The position numbers and the translations under genes were made by a program. Below the pieces are notes generated by a model. The model searched no databases and had not been told where the DNA came from. It saw nothing but the letters and a program-made list of their open reading frames with translations. A stretch of DNA of 64,000 bases, from NCBI GenBank assembly GCA_021014325.1, contig CM037470.1, forward strand, positions 2,046,001-2,110,000, given 5' to 3'. The DNA is from Plazaster borealis. Its lineage: Eukaryota > Echinodermata > Asteroidea > Forcipulatida > Labidiasteridae. Shown here in pieces: positions 45,341 through 57,527 of this stretch (position 1 is its first letter; every line of letters begins with the position of its first letter).

Positions 45341-46320
45341 TCAAGAACTACACAACCGATTTTCAAACTTTGTTCAGTTATAAACTCCTTGGGCATTGGA
45401 GATTAGCCTTGGGTAACCGTGATCCCATGTTGACCTTTACTTCCGGGTCAACCGGAAGTGGGACCATATCTCAAGAACTACACAACCGATTTTCAAACTG
45501 TTTTCAGTGATAGACTCCTTGGGCATTGGAGATTAGCTTTGGGTAACCGTGACCCCATGTTGACCTTTACTTCCGGGTCAACCGGAAGTAACAACATATC
45601 TCAAGAACTACTAAACCGATTTTCAAACTTGTTTCAGTTATAGACTCCTTGGGCATTGGAGATTAGCCTTGGGTAACCGTGACCCCATGTTGACCTTTAC
45701 CTCCAGGTCAACCGGAAGTGAGATCATATCTCAAGAACTACACAACCGATTTTCAAACTGTTTTCAGTTATAGACTCCTTGGGCATTAGAGATTAGCTTT
45801 GGGTAGCCGTGACCCCATGTTGCCCTTTACTTCCGGGTCAACCGGAAGTGATATCTCAAGAACTACACAACCGATTTTCAAACTGTTTTCAGTTATAGAC
45901 TCCTTGGGCATTTGAGATTAGCCTTGGGTAACCGTGACCCCATGTTTGACTTTTACTCGGTCGTCAAGTGACACCATATCTCAAGTACTACTCAACCGAT
46001 TTTCAAACTTTTTACAGTTATAGACTCCTTGGGCATTGGAGATTGGCCCGGTACCGTGACCATGTTGACCTTTACTTTTCCGGGTCAAACGGAAGTGACA
46101 CCATATCTCAAGAACTACTCGCTCGATTTTCAGACTGTTTTCAGGTATAGACTCCTTGGGCATTGGAGATTAGAGCCTTGTAGGTGTGTGACCCCATGTT
46201 GACCTTTACTCGGGTCAACCGGTGATACCATATATCTCAAGAACTACTCAACCGATTTTCAAACTTTGTTTAGTTATGGACTCCTTGGGCATTGATATTA
46301 GCCTTGGGTACCGTGACCCC
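45341..46320 (+). repeat. 130-bp tandem array, eight units
   Basis: Units begin at 45341, 45471, 45601, 45731, 45856, 45981, 46108 and 46237, with spacings of 125-130 bp. Each holds TCAAGAACTACACAACCG, TTTTCAAACT, AGACTCCTTGGGCATTGGAG, TAGCCTTGGGTAACCGTGACC and ACTTCCGGGTCAACCGGAAGT. The last segment is a palindrome in the best units. The units have drifted, more so in the last three. The translated frames are not conserved as protein. Confidence 0.95.
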
Positions 46321-47235
46321 AAATTTCATAATTCATAACTCCTGGACCAGGCATTGGATTGATAAGGTAGAATGTTTATTCATTCAATCACTCCCCGCGA
46401 ACACCTTGTTTTTGTCACATGACAAAAACTCATCTCTAGTTATTTATGGATTTCAACTCAGATCTATCGCTCCTTTTCTAAAAATGCCTTCATATTGACG
46501 TCATAGATACACATGTTACCGTAGAGGGCGTTTTGGATTACGACCAGGGGAAAGTCAACGAGAGTTTGTCGATGTGTGGTAATTGTGTGGCTTTTGCTGT
46601 CGTTTTTTGGTTTATATTCCCGCAAGTCAGACTGTTTCTGCTGTGAGACAGACGCCTGGTCACAGCCACAAGCATTAATTCACACAATGCATTAGATATA
46701 GGCCTACAATTTATTTGAACTATGGGTATTTTCGAAATTTGAAGTTTACAGAAAGAAAATGGTCCGCAGTGGTTAATACAAGAACACATCCGTTTTATGT
46801 ATAAATATTCGGTATTAAATTGCAACTTCCTCAAGGGTCTGGTTGGGGGTTATGCAAACAAGAGACTCTGGAAGTTTACAAAGAACGTTTTGCGTCGACA
46901 GAAAAACAAAATGGCGTCTCCAGAGGGTCTTTTTCGCCTTGGGGTGTATTGAATGCAACGTGTTACCTCACAGTTGCTCCTTCGCACGGTGTTAAACTAA
47001 CAGGTGCTAATTGTTGTTACACAAAATGTAGAACTATTCGGTGATGTCTTTTGTGAACCAGAAAAATCACCTTGTGTTTTGATTTTGCCACAGAGTGTTA
47101 TAAAGCTATCTTCTGTTCGGTTCGTGCTTTTAGACATCGACTCGTGAAAAAAAATCTCGGTCTCTGACTGATTATTCTCCTTAACACATGCAGATGGTTG
47201 CATTGAGTTAAAGAGTAGATATACAGCGTTTGGGT
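46321..47235. other. gene-free spacer
   Basis: Nothing is recognised. Confidence 0.5.
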
Positions 47236-47622
47236 TTAAAAGGATTGTATACGTTTGGTAATTGGAGCTCACTGGGTTTTTTTCTTTTCAATCCTACATA
47301 GTTGTGGATATATACAATAAAACTAACCTGTGAAAATTTCGTTTCAAAATGTGGCAGCGTTTTTGATATATTGCCGAAAATCTGGAGCGGTTTATGTCCA
47401 CGCAGGAAGAATAATCTGAGAAGGGTTACTGCAGTAACGCTTCTCAGATTCAGCATTTTTGGGATAAAAGTGATATCTTTTTCCATAACCGCAGTATACT
47501 TCGAAGTGAAAAGTTTCTCAAAATGCATAATACTATTCAAAGCTGCTGTTCTTCTTACCAAGTAAGTTTTTATTTGCCATACATTTTCAGAGTCATTACA
47601 AACGTATACACAGACCCTTTAA
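47236..47622. mobile_element. TTAA-type MITE, GGGTCTGTATACG subfamily, inverted
   Basis: It starts TTAAAAGGATTGTATACG and ends ACGTATACACAGACCCTTTAA, with the body inverted relative to 19528-19924. Confidence 0.85.
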
Positions 47623-48400
47623 AATTTAACGTTTCGAGAATTGTTTTTTGATACATTTGATTGCAGATTGACCTCTCATTTCGAAAATTCAGCACACTTT
47701 TTAATTCGTTGAAGAATGTGTGCTCGTTCAGAATGTTTAAAGTTTTGTACATATTCCAGTAAACAAAAACAAAATATGTATGTCTTTTTCAAATAGCCAA
47801 AACAATCAAGAAAGCGGTCATAAATTGCAATAATTAAATGAAATGTTTTTACTTATACACGATTTTCTAAGTACCATGCATACACGGTAGTTTTCAAAAT
47901 GTTCCCCTTAATAGAAAAGGTTGAACCTTAGCTACAGTAATTACAGAAAACAATTTTTTGGCCAGGTTGGCCTTACCTCCAGTCGCTATCAATCAATGAT
48001 CTGAGCATAACACACGGGTGAGAATGCGTGCAGATTGCACAGCGTTTCCGATACCGACTGCGAGAGAGGTCAATACAAGCCCAGATTATGTCAACACTAC
48101 ACAGGAAATTACAAAATCTGTTTTGGGGCCAAGCAAACAGACCATTATTCTTTATGCTTCTTGATTTTTTGCTCACGCTACAAAGAATCTTGCACTCCTC
48201 CGTTAATAAACCGTGGAGTTGTGCTTTCATTGAATGGTGTTTCTCTGTAGAGCTATATTTATTGACGAGTTTGCGGCATCTATGAGTAAAGTCCGATTTC
48301 AAAATGAAATTGGACATAAATGTAGTCCCAACCCTATACTGTAACTAAATGAAGCCCATTCTTTTTTAAAGTAGCCCGATTCATGTACATAGCCAGAGTT
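47623..48400. other. gene-free spacer
   Basis: Nothing is recognised. Overlapping ORFs in three frames at 47973-48317 are unlikely to be coding. Confidence 0.5.
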
Positions 48401-48419
48401 GGAGCTACACAATGTACAG

Positions 48420-48645
48420 TGTGTTGGAGTTACATTAAGGTACAGGGTTCGAACCACCTTCACGTAGAGGGTTGGGCTTCATTTGGGTAACCGGTTGGGC
48501 TACATTTAGGTACAGATTGGTATTGCATTAAGGCCCGGGTTAGAGCTACATTTAGGAACAGGGTTGGGCTTCATTTGGGTAACTGGTTGGGCTACATTTA
48601 GGTACCAGCTTGGGCTATAGGTCCAGATTGGAGCTCCATTTAGGC
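48420..48645 (+). repeat. degenerate 23-bp minisatellite, second locus
   Basis: About eight drifted copies of the unit GGGTTGGGCTACATTTAGGTACA are present. It is the same unit as the array at 7236-8030, more decayed. Confidence 0.85.
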
Positions 48646-48895
48646 CTTTTGTCATTTAGGTCCCACACAGACTAGTTTCAGATTCTGATAGACTCGACTT
48701 TTTTGGATTCCTGATAATGAGTCATGTTCAAGTCAGTTTAACCATGAAGGATTTTGTTAAAAAGAAACTGTTGTCCAGTAGATCCTGAACGTGTGTAGGT
48801 ATCTTTAGAATCTTCAGACAATTATTCTGCATGAAAACGCCTGGAGTAGCCTTCTAAACTTGCAGTAGGCCTACGTCATGCATGCGGCAGGCTAC

Positions 48896-49020
48896 CTAAA
48901 TTTTAAAAAGGGCTTTTTGAGTCAGATTCTCTAGGTCAATGGCATCAAGTCTGGATTTGAAGTACTTAAAGTCGGTTGTCTCTTTCATGTCAGCTGGTAG
49001 GAGATTCCACTCTGGTATAG
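48896..49020 (-). pseudogene. C-terminal fragment of a non-LTR retrotransposon ORF2
   Basis: On the minus strand the frame reads PEWNLLPADMKETTDFKYF then KSRLDAIDL and stops shortly after. The WNxLP motif followed by a FKxRLD ending is typical of the C-terminus of CR1/L2-like LINE reverse transcriptase proteins. Upstream sequence does not continue as reverse transcriptase, so this is a short 5'-truncated relic. Confidence 0.6.
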
Positions 49021-50091
49021 ACTTGATTCAAGTCCCGTTCTCGTGCGAGAGGTCTCCAGGCATATCGCGCCAACTATATCGCGTGCGGAACAGGTTGGGG
49101 AATGCAGACCATCACAAAACAATAGTTTTATGGCGATGGCACGGGATTGGGACTTGATGCAAGTCTAACTCTGGTATGGTGTATGGGTAGAATGAGAACT
49201 TGTAGCAATATTTGTTTACTGTAACTCTTTCGAAGTTGTTTTGGTGATATTTTATGGATTGTCTGTTGTGGGTTGTTTTATCCATTGTCACCTTAAGGTG
49301 GTCAATGTTGGATGGAGCTAGATTGTTCGGTTCTTTGAAAAACACCAGGGTTTTTTGTTGAAAGTTTCGTTATAGGAGTTGCAGCACAGGTTGTCAAGTT
49401 GCAATACATTATCTAGCAATCAACGTCAACTATATAAGATACCATCATCAAAACATTTTTCCCCCAATATTCTCCTACAGCTAAAATTAACCAATCCTTC
49501 CATCTAAAGTCGCGTTACATCACGGTACGCGCCGTCACCAAGCATGGTTTCTTGTCTTTATATAACCACCAAGTTTCCCCTTCAGCGTAATTATGAGATG
49601 ATCTTGACGTCTGGTGACGTCACTAGATTTCGGATTAAATAACTAATGGCACCCAAAGGCGACGGTAGATATTCACCGTCAGATATGAATCTGGTACATC
49701 TTCATATTTGATAGAGTCCAATATCTCTGTCTATATGAAGTAGATGAAATAAATAGATTTGTTACGTTTGACATGTCAGCTGTGTTGAGAATAATCTTTA
49801 ATTACACAAAATGACAGATTTTTAACAACTCGTTATCACCAACGGTGTCGTCGGTCTAGAGGCAGATACAGGAGACGATGAGGGCCGGGTTACTGTGTGT
49901 ATTTAACACAGAAACAGCTCACAAATGTTGTGGCTTTCAAGAATAATATAGGCCTAAATTGTATTGAAGTAAGTATAGACTGTAAAAGGCTGGTGTGACA
50001 TGTTTTCGAACCGTGTATTTTGTTTACTTCACACGTTACATTGGAACCCGAGGTTATAAAAACGTACGTGCTTGGGCCCTACACTCTAAAA
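49021..50091. other. gene-free spacer
   Basis: Nothing is recognised. Confidence 0.5.
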
Positions 50092-50560
50092 CCTCCCTGG
50101 TTAGAATTGACCCGGATTCCGGATCCGAGGGAGTGACCAAGGGGTGATCCAAGGGGGTGACTAAATAGGTCACACTGACCTAGAGGTCAGTGTGACCTAG
50201 AGGTCAGTGTGACCTAGAGTTCAATGTGACCTAGAGGTAAGTGTGACCTAGAGGTCAGTGTGACCTAGAGGTCAGTGTGACCTAGAGGTCAGTGTGACCT
50301 AGAGGTCAGTGTGGCCTAGAGGTCAGTGTGACCTAGAGGTCAGTGTGACCTAGTGGTCAGTGTGACCTAGAGGTCAGTATGACCTAGAGGTCAGTGTGAC
50401 TTAGAGGGTGACCTGGAATCTATATCAAACTGACCCATAATTGTGGCAACTGAAGCAGAATCTGAGTCAAAATCCCCCCTTTTTAACCAGTTTCCGGCTA
50501 AGCCTGCCCCTGGGTCAGGCCCCGGGCCAAGAATCCGGATCTGACCGGAGATGTTCAGAA
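50092..50560. mobile_element. CCGGGTCA-family repeat expanded by an internal minisatellite
   Basis: The left end is CACTCTAAAACC and TAGAATTGACCCGGATTCCGG. The right part has CCCCTGGGTCAGGCCCCGGG. Both match the copies at 21411 and 29285. The interior is enlarged by a 17-bp tandem array (50176-50405). Confidence 0.65.
50176..50405 (+). repeat. 17-bp array of AGGTCA-nnn-TGACCT palindromes
   Basis: About thirteen units of GTGACCTAGAGGTCAGT are present. Because of the unit's symmetry, every junction gives AGGTCAGTGTGACCT. I count seven exact copies, plus one with a GTA spacer and one with TGGTCA. AGGTCA is the nuclear-receptor half-site, and an inverted repeat spaced by three is the consensus oestrogen-response-element layout (IR3). 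Binding is not shown. Confidence 0.9.
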
Positions 50561-51507
50561 TGATACAGAAGCCTGATTTAAACGTGGTTAGTCTGCTATT
50601 ATTTTTTCCATGAAAGCTGAAAAACAAAAGGGTAAATTTCTAGTTCATATTTTGATAACTTTCCTTATGTTACTTTCTTTTCTTTTTCTTTTTTGTATGT
50701 AACTCTCTGTAGCACTTTTGTCCATTTATGTCAAGTTTCTGGCCACCCAAAAAGAAGCTTGCGAAGACTTTACAAATAAAGTTATGATTCGTCAAAGTTC
50801 TTCAACCAGCCTGTTTAAAGAAAGGTTAAGATTGGATTTGGTTTCAACTAGTTCACAGACAGTGCACCTTTTTTAGAGAAAAACGATATCACAAAATCGT
50901 TTTCGGTGAAAAAAAAAGAAAAAAAGTTCGTACTTTTATATTATTAAAATGTTGATGGATTTTTTGTGATATTTTCCCCGTTGTGATAAAATTTAAAGGT
51001 CCACCTCACCGGAGCAGATTTTATATTTTAGATTTTGTGAGATGACTATCAGACGGTTCTAACCCAACTTGCAGCAAGCCGTTTCATCTCCTTTACGATA
51101 TACCGGCACCAAAATCGAAGCTTATTCACCTGCCTCGGGTCTCAAGTTCACTCTCAAACACAAGCATTAATAGTCTTATCAGTTTGACGAAGGTTTTTTA
51201 ACGGTTATCTGCCATCTTTTGGTCATCTTTTAAGTCAAGGCTCTCATGATAGCTCTGATAGCGTGCATCCAACACGAACAAGATTGGCTTCAGGCTGTTG
51301 CTGTTTTTATTGGCCGGCTTATCGCTTTGTACCTGTGAATTAAACATGATAATTCATCCGCAGAGAAATCTAAGAAATGGTTGAGGTGGCTTTAATGTGC
51401 CCGTGGGGGCTCGTGTGATGGTTGGATGTTCGCAATCCTGGAAGCTACGGAATCCTCCAAAAACAGGCAAAAGGGGAAAACTGTGGTAAAACCATCGTAA
51501 AACCTGT
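50561..51507. other. gene-free spacer
   Basis: Nothing is recognised. Confidence 0.5.
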
Positions 51508-52143
51508 ACACTCTAAAAATATTTTTTTTTAAATCCGGGTCAGAATTGACACCGATCCGGGTCCCGTGGGGCCTAATCCATTTCTGTGCCAGTATAGCCC
51601 GGAATAATGTTTCTCTTCATTCTAATTTGCCATAGTTTGCCAGAACTGAGTAAGTGGAAACAATTTGCAAAATGTTCATCTGGAAATAGTATTAATAATA
51701 TGTATATGTTAGAAACGAAAAAAACGACACCCTGAAGTAATGTAGTTTTAGAGAAAGAGGTAATTGTTCACCAAAAAATGTGAATCTGAGAAAGGCTTTA
51801 GGCATGAAGCCTTTCTCAGGCATCTGAAAGTACATAATTCTATGCAACGAGGGTGTTTTTTTCTTTCACTATTTTCTGCAAATTCGATGACCAATTGAGC
51901 CAAAATTTTCACAGGTTTGTTATTTTATGCATATGTTGGGATACACACCAAGTGAGGATACTGGTCTTTGACAATTACCAAAAGTATACCATGCCTTTAA
52001 TCAAGTTGGAAATTATAAAAATATGTATATCTGTATACCGAAGTAAAATCCCATTTTTAACCATTTTCAGGGTCAGCCTGACCCGGAAATGGTTCAGGTC
52101 CCCTGGGACTTTGACTCCAGGTCAATTCTGCCCCCGGGAGGTT
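51508..52143. mobile_element. CCGGGTCA-family repeat split by a TTAA-type MITE
   Basis: The left part (51508-51600) has ACACTCTAAAAATA, GGGTCAGAATTGACAC and GTCCCGTGGGGCC. The right part (52065-52143) has AGGGTCAGCCTGACCCGGAAATGG and GGTCAATTCTG. Between them, about 51690-52002, lies a MITE fragment with ACTTTCTCAGG and TTTTCACAGGTTTGTTATTTT, ending ATGCCTTTAA. Confidence 0.6.
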
Positions 52144-52729
52144 TCAAGACTGCTCCATTCACGTAATACACTCGTAGGTAATTTCTTTATGGGATAAACT
52201 ATAGTAGTTCTCAGCATTCGGAGATGAAAATGACAACCACATTAACACCCCAACGGGACATTCCCAAGTCCTTGTAATAAATCACTGGTTAAACATCCCC
52301 TCTGGTCAATGGTTATTGATTGGTTTAAACGTCATGACGTCACAAGCGTGCAGGCTGAGCTGATTAGTGCGCAGTGGACAATGCAAAATGGCGTTGCTAA
52401 TACGAAAGACTTTAGAGAAATCGTTAAGGGGCTGGGTTACTGTAGGGTATGACCGGGAATGGACTGGGTGTGTTTTGTTCAATGTTGGTCATTAATCAGA
52501 AGGTTATTAGGTTTGGACAAAGAGATCTTCACTGTCAGTTTATTGGTTACTTTTATAATGAAGTTGTCAAGCTTGTCAATACAAGTTGCGTTGAGGCCTC
52601 ACATACGTGGTGAAATGTGCACTGGTTGGTAGGGAAAGATTCCAATCGTTAATTTTCTCTTTAAAACATTAAGGATCTACAAGCGACCTCGGAACGTGGC
52701 AACCATAAATCAACTTTACAATTATTTAG
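52144..52729. other. gene-free spacer
   Basis: Nothing is recognised. Confidence 0.5.
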
Positions 52730-53010
52730 TTTATTAATTCTGGCTGTGAAGCGAAGGACTCTCAGAAAAACGAACTTAATCATTACACTAAGCCAAGAAC
52801 CTCATATAGAGAGGTGACAAAGAAGGAAAATTCAGTTTAGATGTGGGAGGAAAACCCCAGAGAACTACCCCAGGGTAAACGCATGCAGTCAGGTAGGGAC
52901 TGAAAACCCAATCCACATAGTGCCCTCGGTGGGATTCGAACCGTGATCCTAGAGGTGGAAGGCGAGAAAACGGATACCACTACACCAACCCAACCGCCTA
53001 AACAATTATT
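52730..53010 (-). mobile_element. tRNA-Gly-like SINE, minus strand
   Basis: On the minus strand the head reads GGTTGGTGTAGTGGTATCCG, then TTTTCTCGCCTTCCACC, then the B box GGTTCGAATCCC. This resembles tRNA-Gly(GCC). The body contains CCTGACTGCATGCG, CTGGGGTTTTCCTCCCACAT, and GAGAGTCCTTCGCTTCACAGCC. A head-less relative is at 5760-6020. Confidence 0.75.
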
Positions 53011-53287
53011 ATAAACAATAATACAAAAAAATTCCCGGACATGCCAGTTTCTTGATAACAGTTGCATCGTAATGTTACGTCAAAAGACTAATCATTTTCT
53101 TGTTTATCAATTTTGTTTTAAAAATATATGTGAATAAAAATAATAATAAATGCAATTTTAAAAACCCCAAAACAAGAATTAGAAATTACAAAACAACAAA
53201 ATGGGCTATTTGATTTGCAGCCCTTCATCTGGAGTATACAAAACAATGCTAAGAACATCACAAATACTTTTTTGTATCCATAAACAC

Positions 53288-53530
53288 TACACTGCAAACA
53301 CCGGGGTGTTAAAATTAACACCATGGGTGTTGTCACATACTGATACCCAAGAGAGAATCAACATTAACATCAGAGGGTGTTTAAATAACAACAATGTAGT
53401 TGTGTTAGTTGGCAGAAATTTGTGTTATTTTAACACCCTATGGTGTAAATTTTGATTCCTTTTTTCGGTATCTATAATTATGTAACAACACCTATGGTTT
53501 CAATTTTAACACCCCGGTTTTGGCAGTGTA
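53288..53530. mobile_element. 243-bp MITE (CACTGCnAAACACCGGGGTGTT termini)
   Basis: It begins TACACTGCAAACACCGGGGTG and ends with the inverted CACCCCGGTTTTGGCAGTGTA. The outer TA at each end may be the target duplication. Repeated GTGTTAAAAT/ATTTTAACAC segments fill the arms. There is no coding sequence. Confidence 0.8.
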
Positions 53531-54913
53531 TGTCACACTAGGACCTAGTTAGGCCTATACCTGGTAGCTAATTGCGTGTAGGCCCCTTTAATTATGGTTT
53601 ACTTTTTCAAAAGATTGACCCTACCCTCTAAAGTGGCACCATTTTAAGAGTTAGTGATTAAACCTTTTTAAAACTCGGTAAACTTACATTTTCTTTTCTT
53701 CTAGTTGTTAGTCGTTGAATAATCCCCATAATTTGTTGTTTTTCTGATTTATTGCTGAGTCAATAAACTGATTTTTTTTAAGTCAGAGGGACTTGAAGAG
53801 CAACTCTAATATTCATTGAATCTACGTCATCAAAATGATATCGAACCACTGCTGCTCAGATATTGTCGCTGTGTTTTGATGACGCTACAGAAAGCTAGAT
53901 CTTCCCTGCTTGATGAGCAGTACAGCAAGATCTTCCTCCGTGGTATCTCCGTAATTGTACTAATGACCGACTGTGTTAAGGCTGATGATGCGCAAGCTGC
54001 CTTGTTACATCGATTGAACCATGGATGAGGGTGGAGCATTGTTAATAATCTCCGTGCACAAACATTACAGTTCGGATCTTTTGAGGCGAAATCACGTTTT
54101 GATCGGTGTGTTTCTCAATTTATGTTTGTGTTTGTTGTTTATAGAGATGAGTACCTGCGTTTAAAACGGCTGGTGAGTGGTGAGTTTACTTTTCAAATAT
54201 TGTGTAATCAGAGGATTGAGGTGCAGTGCAACGAGGCGTGTGAAATCATGTATAATACCTACCGATGAATCACGCTCTTAGCCCCGGCAGATGTCTTGAT
54301 GTGATTGTCTTCATTAAAAAAAAAACGAGCCTTAAAAAATATCCGCTCAGTGAAGAGCACAAATCTTGTCTGTGGGACTGATGAAACCTCGAGAAAAACC
54401 GATGAACTAACGAGATTAGACAGTACTCAGAGGATGCTGTCGAGATTCTAGTCAGACCTAATTTTGAGGACATCAAAGGGACTGAGTATATAATATCGTG
54501 TGTACGTTTAATCTTTTGACAATATTAATTGGGCATCGAGAAACTGTAGCCTTAAACACGGGGCGCCGAGAGGGCTACACTCGAGTCGCTGGGTGTAACA
54601 GAGATATTACACGAACCGGACAGCTAAGAGGCTAGTGACTTGAAAACAGGTAAGATGGGGATGAAATTTTGTGTTGTTGTCTTTGAATGCATCCATCTAT
54701 CTAGGCTGTATGTTATCGCTCGATTTTGTTCTTTGAGAACTTGTCTTGCTATTTATACACAAAATCTACACAGCAAAGTAAATAAATACACATGGTGTTA
54801 CCGCAAACCGAATATACATTGATACCTCACCATGCAATGCCTCAAATCCCATATACTTAACAATGGTTGATCAAAATGTATACGTGTTGGTCCTCATGTT
54901 GCAATTTTTTCAG
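53531..54913. other. mostly gene-free spacer with one weak ORF
   Basis: The frame at about 53820-54028 (+) has a helical-looking composition (LLLRYCRCVLMTLQKARSSLLDE, IFLRGISVIVL). It opens with no good start and ends at TGA, with no recognised domain. I do not call it as a gene. Confidence 0.4.
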
Positions 54914-55293
54914 TTAAAGGCATCGTACACGTTTGGTAATTTTCAAAGACCAGTGTTCTCATTTGGTGTATCCCAACATAGGCCTATGCATAAAATAACA
55001 AGCCTGTGAAAATTTGGGCTCAATTGGTCATCGAAGTTGCAAGAAAATGATGAAAGAAAAAAACACCCTTGTTGTACAAATTTGTGTGTTTCAGATAGGA
55101 ATAAACACTTCTTGCAAGAAGTTTTTATTATTTTAGTGAGAAATTACCTCTTTCTCAAAAATTACGTTACTTCAGAGGGAGTCGTTTCTCACAATGTTTT
55201 ATACTGTCAACAGCTCTCTGTTGCTTGTTACCAAGTCAGTTTTTATGCTAATATATATTTTGAGTAATTACCAAACGTGTACGATGCCTTTAA
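54914..55293. mobile_element. TTAA-type MITE, subfamily GGCATCGTACACG
   Basis: It runs from TTAAAGGCATCGTACACG to CGTGTACGATGCCTTTAA. It has the same body as 14819-15187 with few changes, so both are relatively young. Confidence 0.9.
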
Positions 55294-55639
55294 ATCCAAT
55301 CCATTGCATCATACATATTCATACCGTGCGTTGTATTGGCCTTTTTTGTTTTATGTGGAGGGCTGCAATAAAGCGCATGTTGATGGGGAGACTGTTCCGT
55401 TGATGTAAGGCGACAGTGCAAAATGCCTGCGGACCAACAGGATCTCACTTGATATTGAAGATGCAAATTTACTTTAGCATTATTATTTGTTATAAATTTT
55501 ATGTATATTTTTTTTTGAGAAAATTTTGTATTCAATCGAAAGCATTTTCTCTATAGTGGGATACAAAGCTATTTAGGGAACCCATGGGCGTATGAGGACT
55601 AATTGGAGGAGGTCAGAGGGGTTGATTTGCCCAAAACAT

Positions 55640-55825
55640 TACACACAGATAAACACTCTGTATTGCATTCACGCTGTGGACATTTATTTGTTCTGTACGA
55701 GGAAAATTCCATTCTTCAACACTGTAAAACAAACACTATGTGGACATATGTGTAAGTCCACATAGTGTTTCAAGTCCCTACATTATGTAGACCTCTCTTG
55801 GTCTCAGGTCCACACTTCGTACGTA
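55640..55825. mobile_element. palindromic MITE relic, family of 11761-12035
   Basis: The centre ACTATGTGGACATATGTGTAAGTCCACATAGT is palindromic. The right end CATAGTGTTTCAAGTCCC...CTCAGGTCCACACTTCGTA matches 11970-12035. Confidence 0.55.
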
Positions 55826-57520
55826 GCGTTAAAACGTAAGTATACCGGATAATAGGTTTTTGTTTGCTTCCTCTGGCCATTTGTATTCATTCTTGCTGTG
55901 ATCGAAGTTTTCCCACCTCTCTCTGTGTCATAAGCTTATGGGGAAACCATGAATTTAATTTAGATGAAACGTACTCCAGAATTGCCCTTAACATGGTTCA
56001 AATTAGTCCAATTTTGTATAAAACTGCACATTAAGAAATAATTTGGTTACATATATAAGACTTTTTCTGCAAAATATCAACGTCCTACATGTATTTTTAA
56101 ATTGTTCATGGAATGGTCTGCAATCGTCTCTATTTTCAGAAGATGTTGATTTATACAATAAAGACCACTTTAGTATTACCTTTTTCACCACTTTCCCAGC
56201 CTGCTCCAGCTGTATGATACTGAATTTGAAAACCAAATTATTAAAAAATTTACCCAGTCAGTTTCCCTTGTAATTTGTTACTTGATATCTGAATCTGAAA
56301 ACCGTAAAAAAAAATCCTTGCCACACGCCATCTCCTAGGGCCGACACCGAAGATGATTGCAACGACAGCACTGCACTATAAAATCATTACTTAGAAAGCC
56401 AGACTGATTCTAAATAACCCGATTGAATCCAAAGGGGAAACTACAAAAGATATTGTGGGTGTTTTTTTCTCAAAATAGTCTCTCCGTCGTCTAATCTTGT
56501 AATTATTATATCACCAGCATCGTTTATTTAGCCAAGTATTGTGTCCTGCAGGTTGTCTTTTTCTAACCAATTCGGAAAAGAAGATTACTTCAAATCCAAT
56601 CTCTAATTATTCCGCCCAGTGAAGTTTCTTCCCATTATCCTCTCTACTAGAGACACTGCACTATCCATAATCGACGGGTGGGATTTCGATTCTTTTACTA
56701 TTCGACCGACGGGTGGTATGGCGCCGGATACTGACCCCTGCTGCTGTTATTACCACCGGTATCGACTCTATTATGGTGTCATTTGATAATCGCTTTAATG
56801 GTTTAAAAGAATCTATTGTTCTGCCCTATGCATCCAACTGTGTTCCACCGTTGCTCTTTTTCTATTTTTAGCTCGATTTCTAAGATATGGGATAAAGGGT
56901 ATTGACGTGGTGGCTGGTGTTCGTAATCTCTCAAACTCTTCCAACATTTTCAAACATTTCGTAACGACAGATCAAATTCTCCATCTGTCGTGTAGATCCA
57001 AAACGGGGTGAGTAAGAGGTGGGGAGTTGCCATGGAAATCTGAAATCGTTACTTTGATGTTTGGATTTGTCTTGAGCATCAATACTGACAGTTACTGTCA
57101 TTCAAACCTTATGTGTTGGAGGACCCCCCTCTGTGTTGGCTCCCGGGGCCCCCACTTCCCCTCATCCCGACCCATCCCCGAATCACCATCCTCACTTCCA
57201 CCCCACCCCAGTCCCACCCCCAAACCACTACCCCAACCACCACCCCCACCTTCACCGTAGAAATAACATAAAGATCAAAATTGTCACATTAAAGCGTATA
57301 AAATGTAACATTTTACTCTGGAAATTTCCAATCCCAAATTCCAGATTTTAAATTGGGCGGGGGGCACCCGGGGCACAGACATCAATTGGGGTCACGGGCA
57401 AAGTTACGCCACTAGCGACGACTGTGCAAGTCTAGCGCGGAACATTTGGACCCGTTAAAGAGCGCGAGTCTGTTTCCTTCACGCGTTAAAGCAATGTAGG
57501 GCTCGTGGGACCAAAGTAGT
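55826..57520. other. gene-free spacer
   Basis: It includes a strongly C/A-rich low-complexity run (CCCCACC-type) at about 57120-57258. No exon is supported. Confidence 0.5.
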
Positions 57521-57527
57521 CTAAAAA

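Noticed and set aside
50176..50405. CRISPR-like array of short repeats
   Set aside because: The units are contiguous with no unique spacers, in a eukaryotic context; it is a minisatellite.
53816..54028. 70-codon helical-looking ORF
   Set aside because: No domain, no good start and no splice partner; too weak to call.
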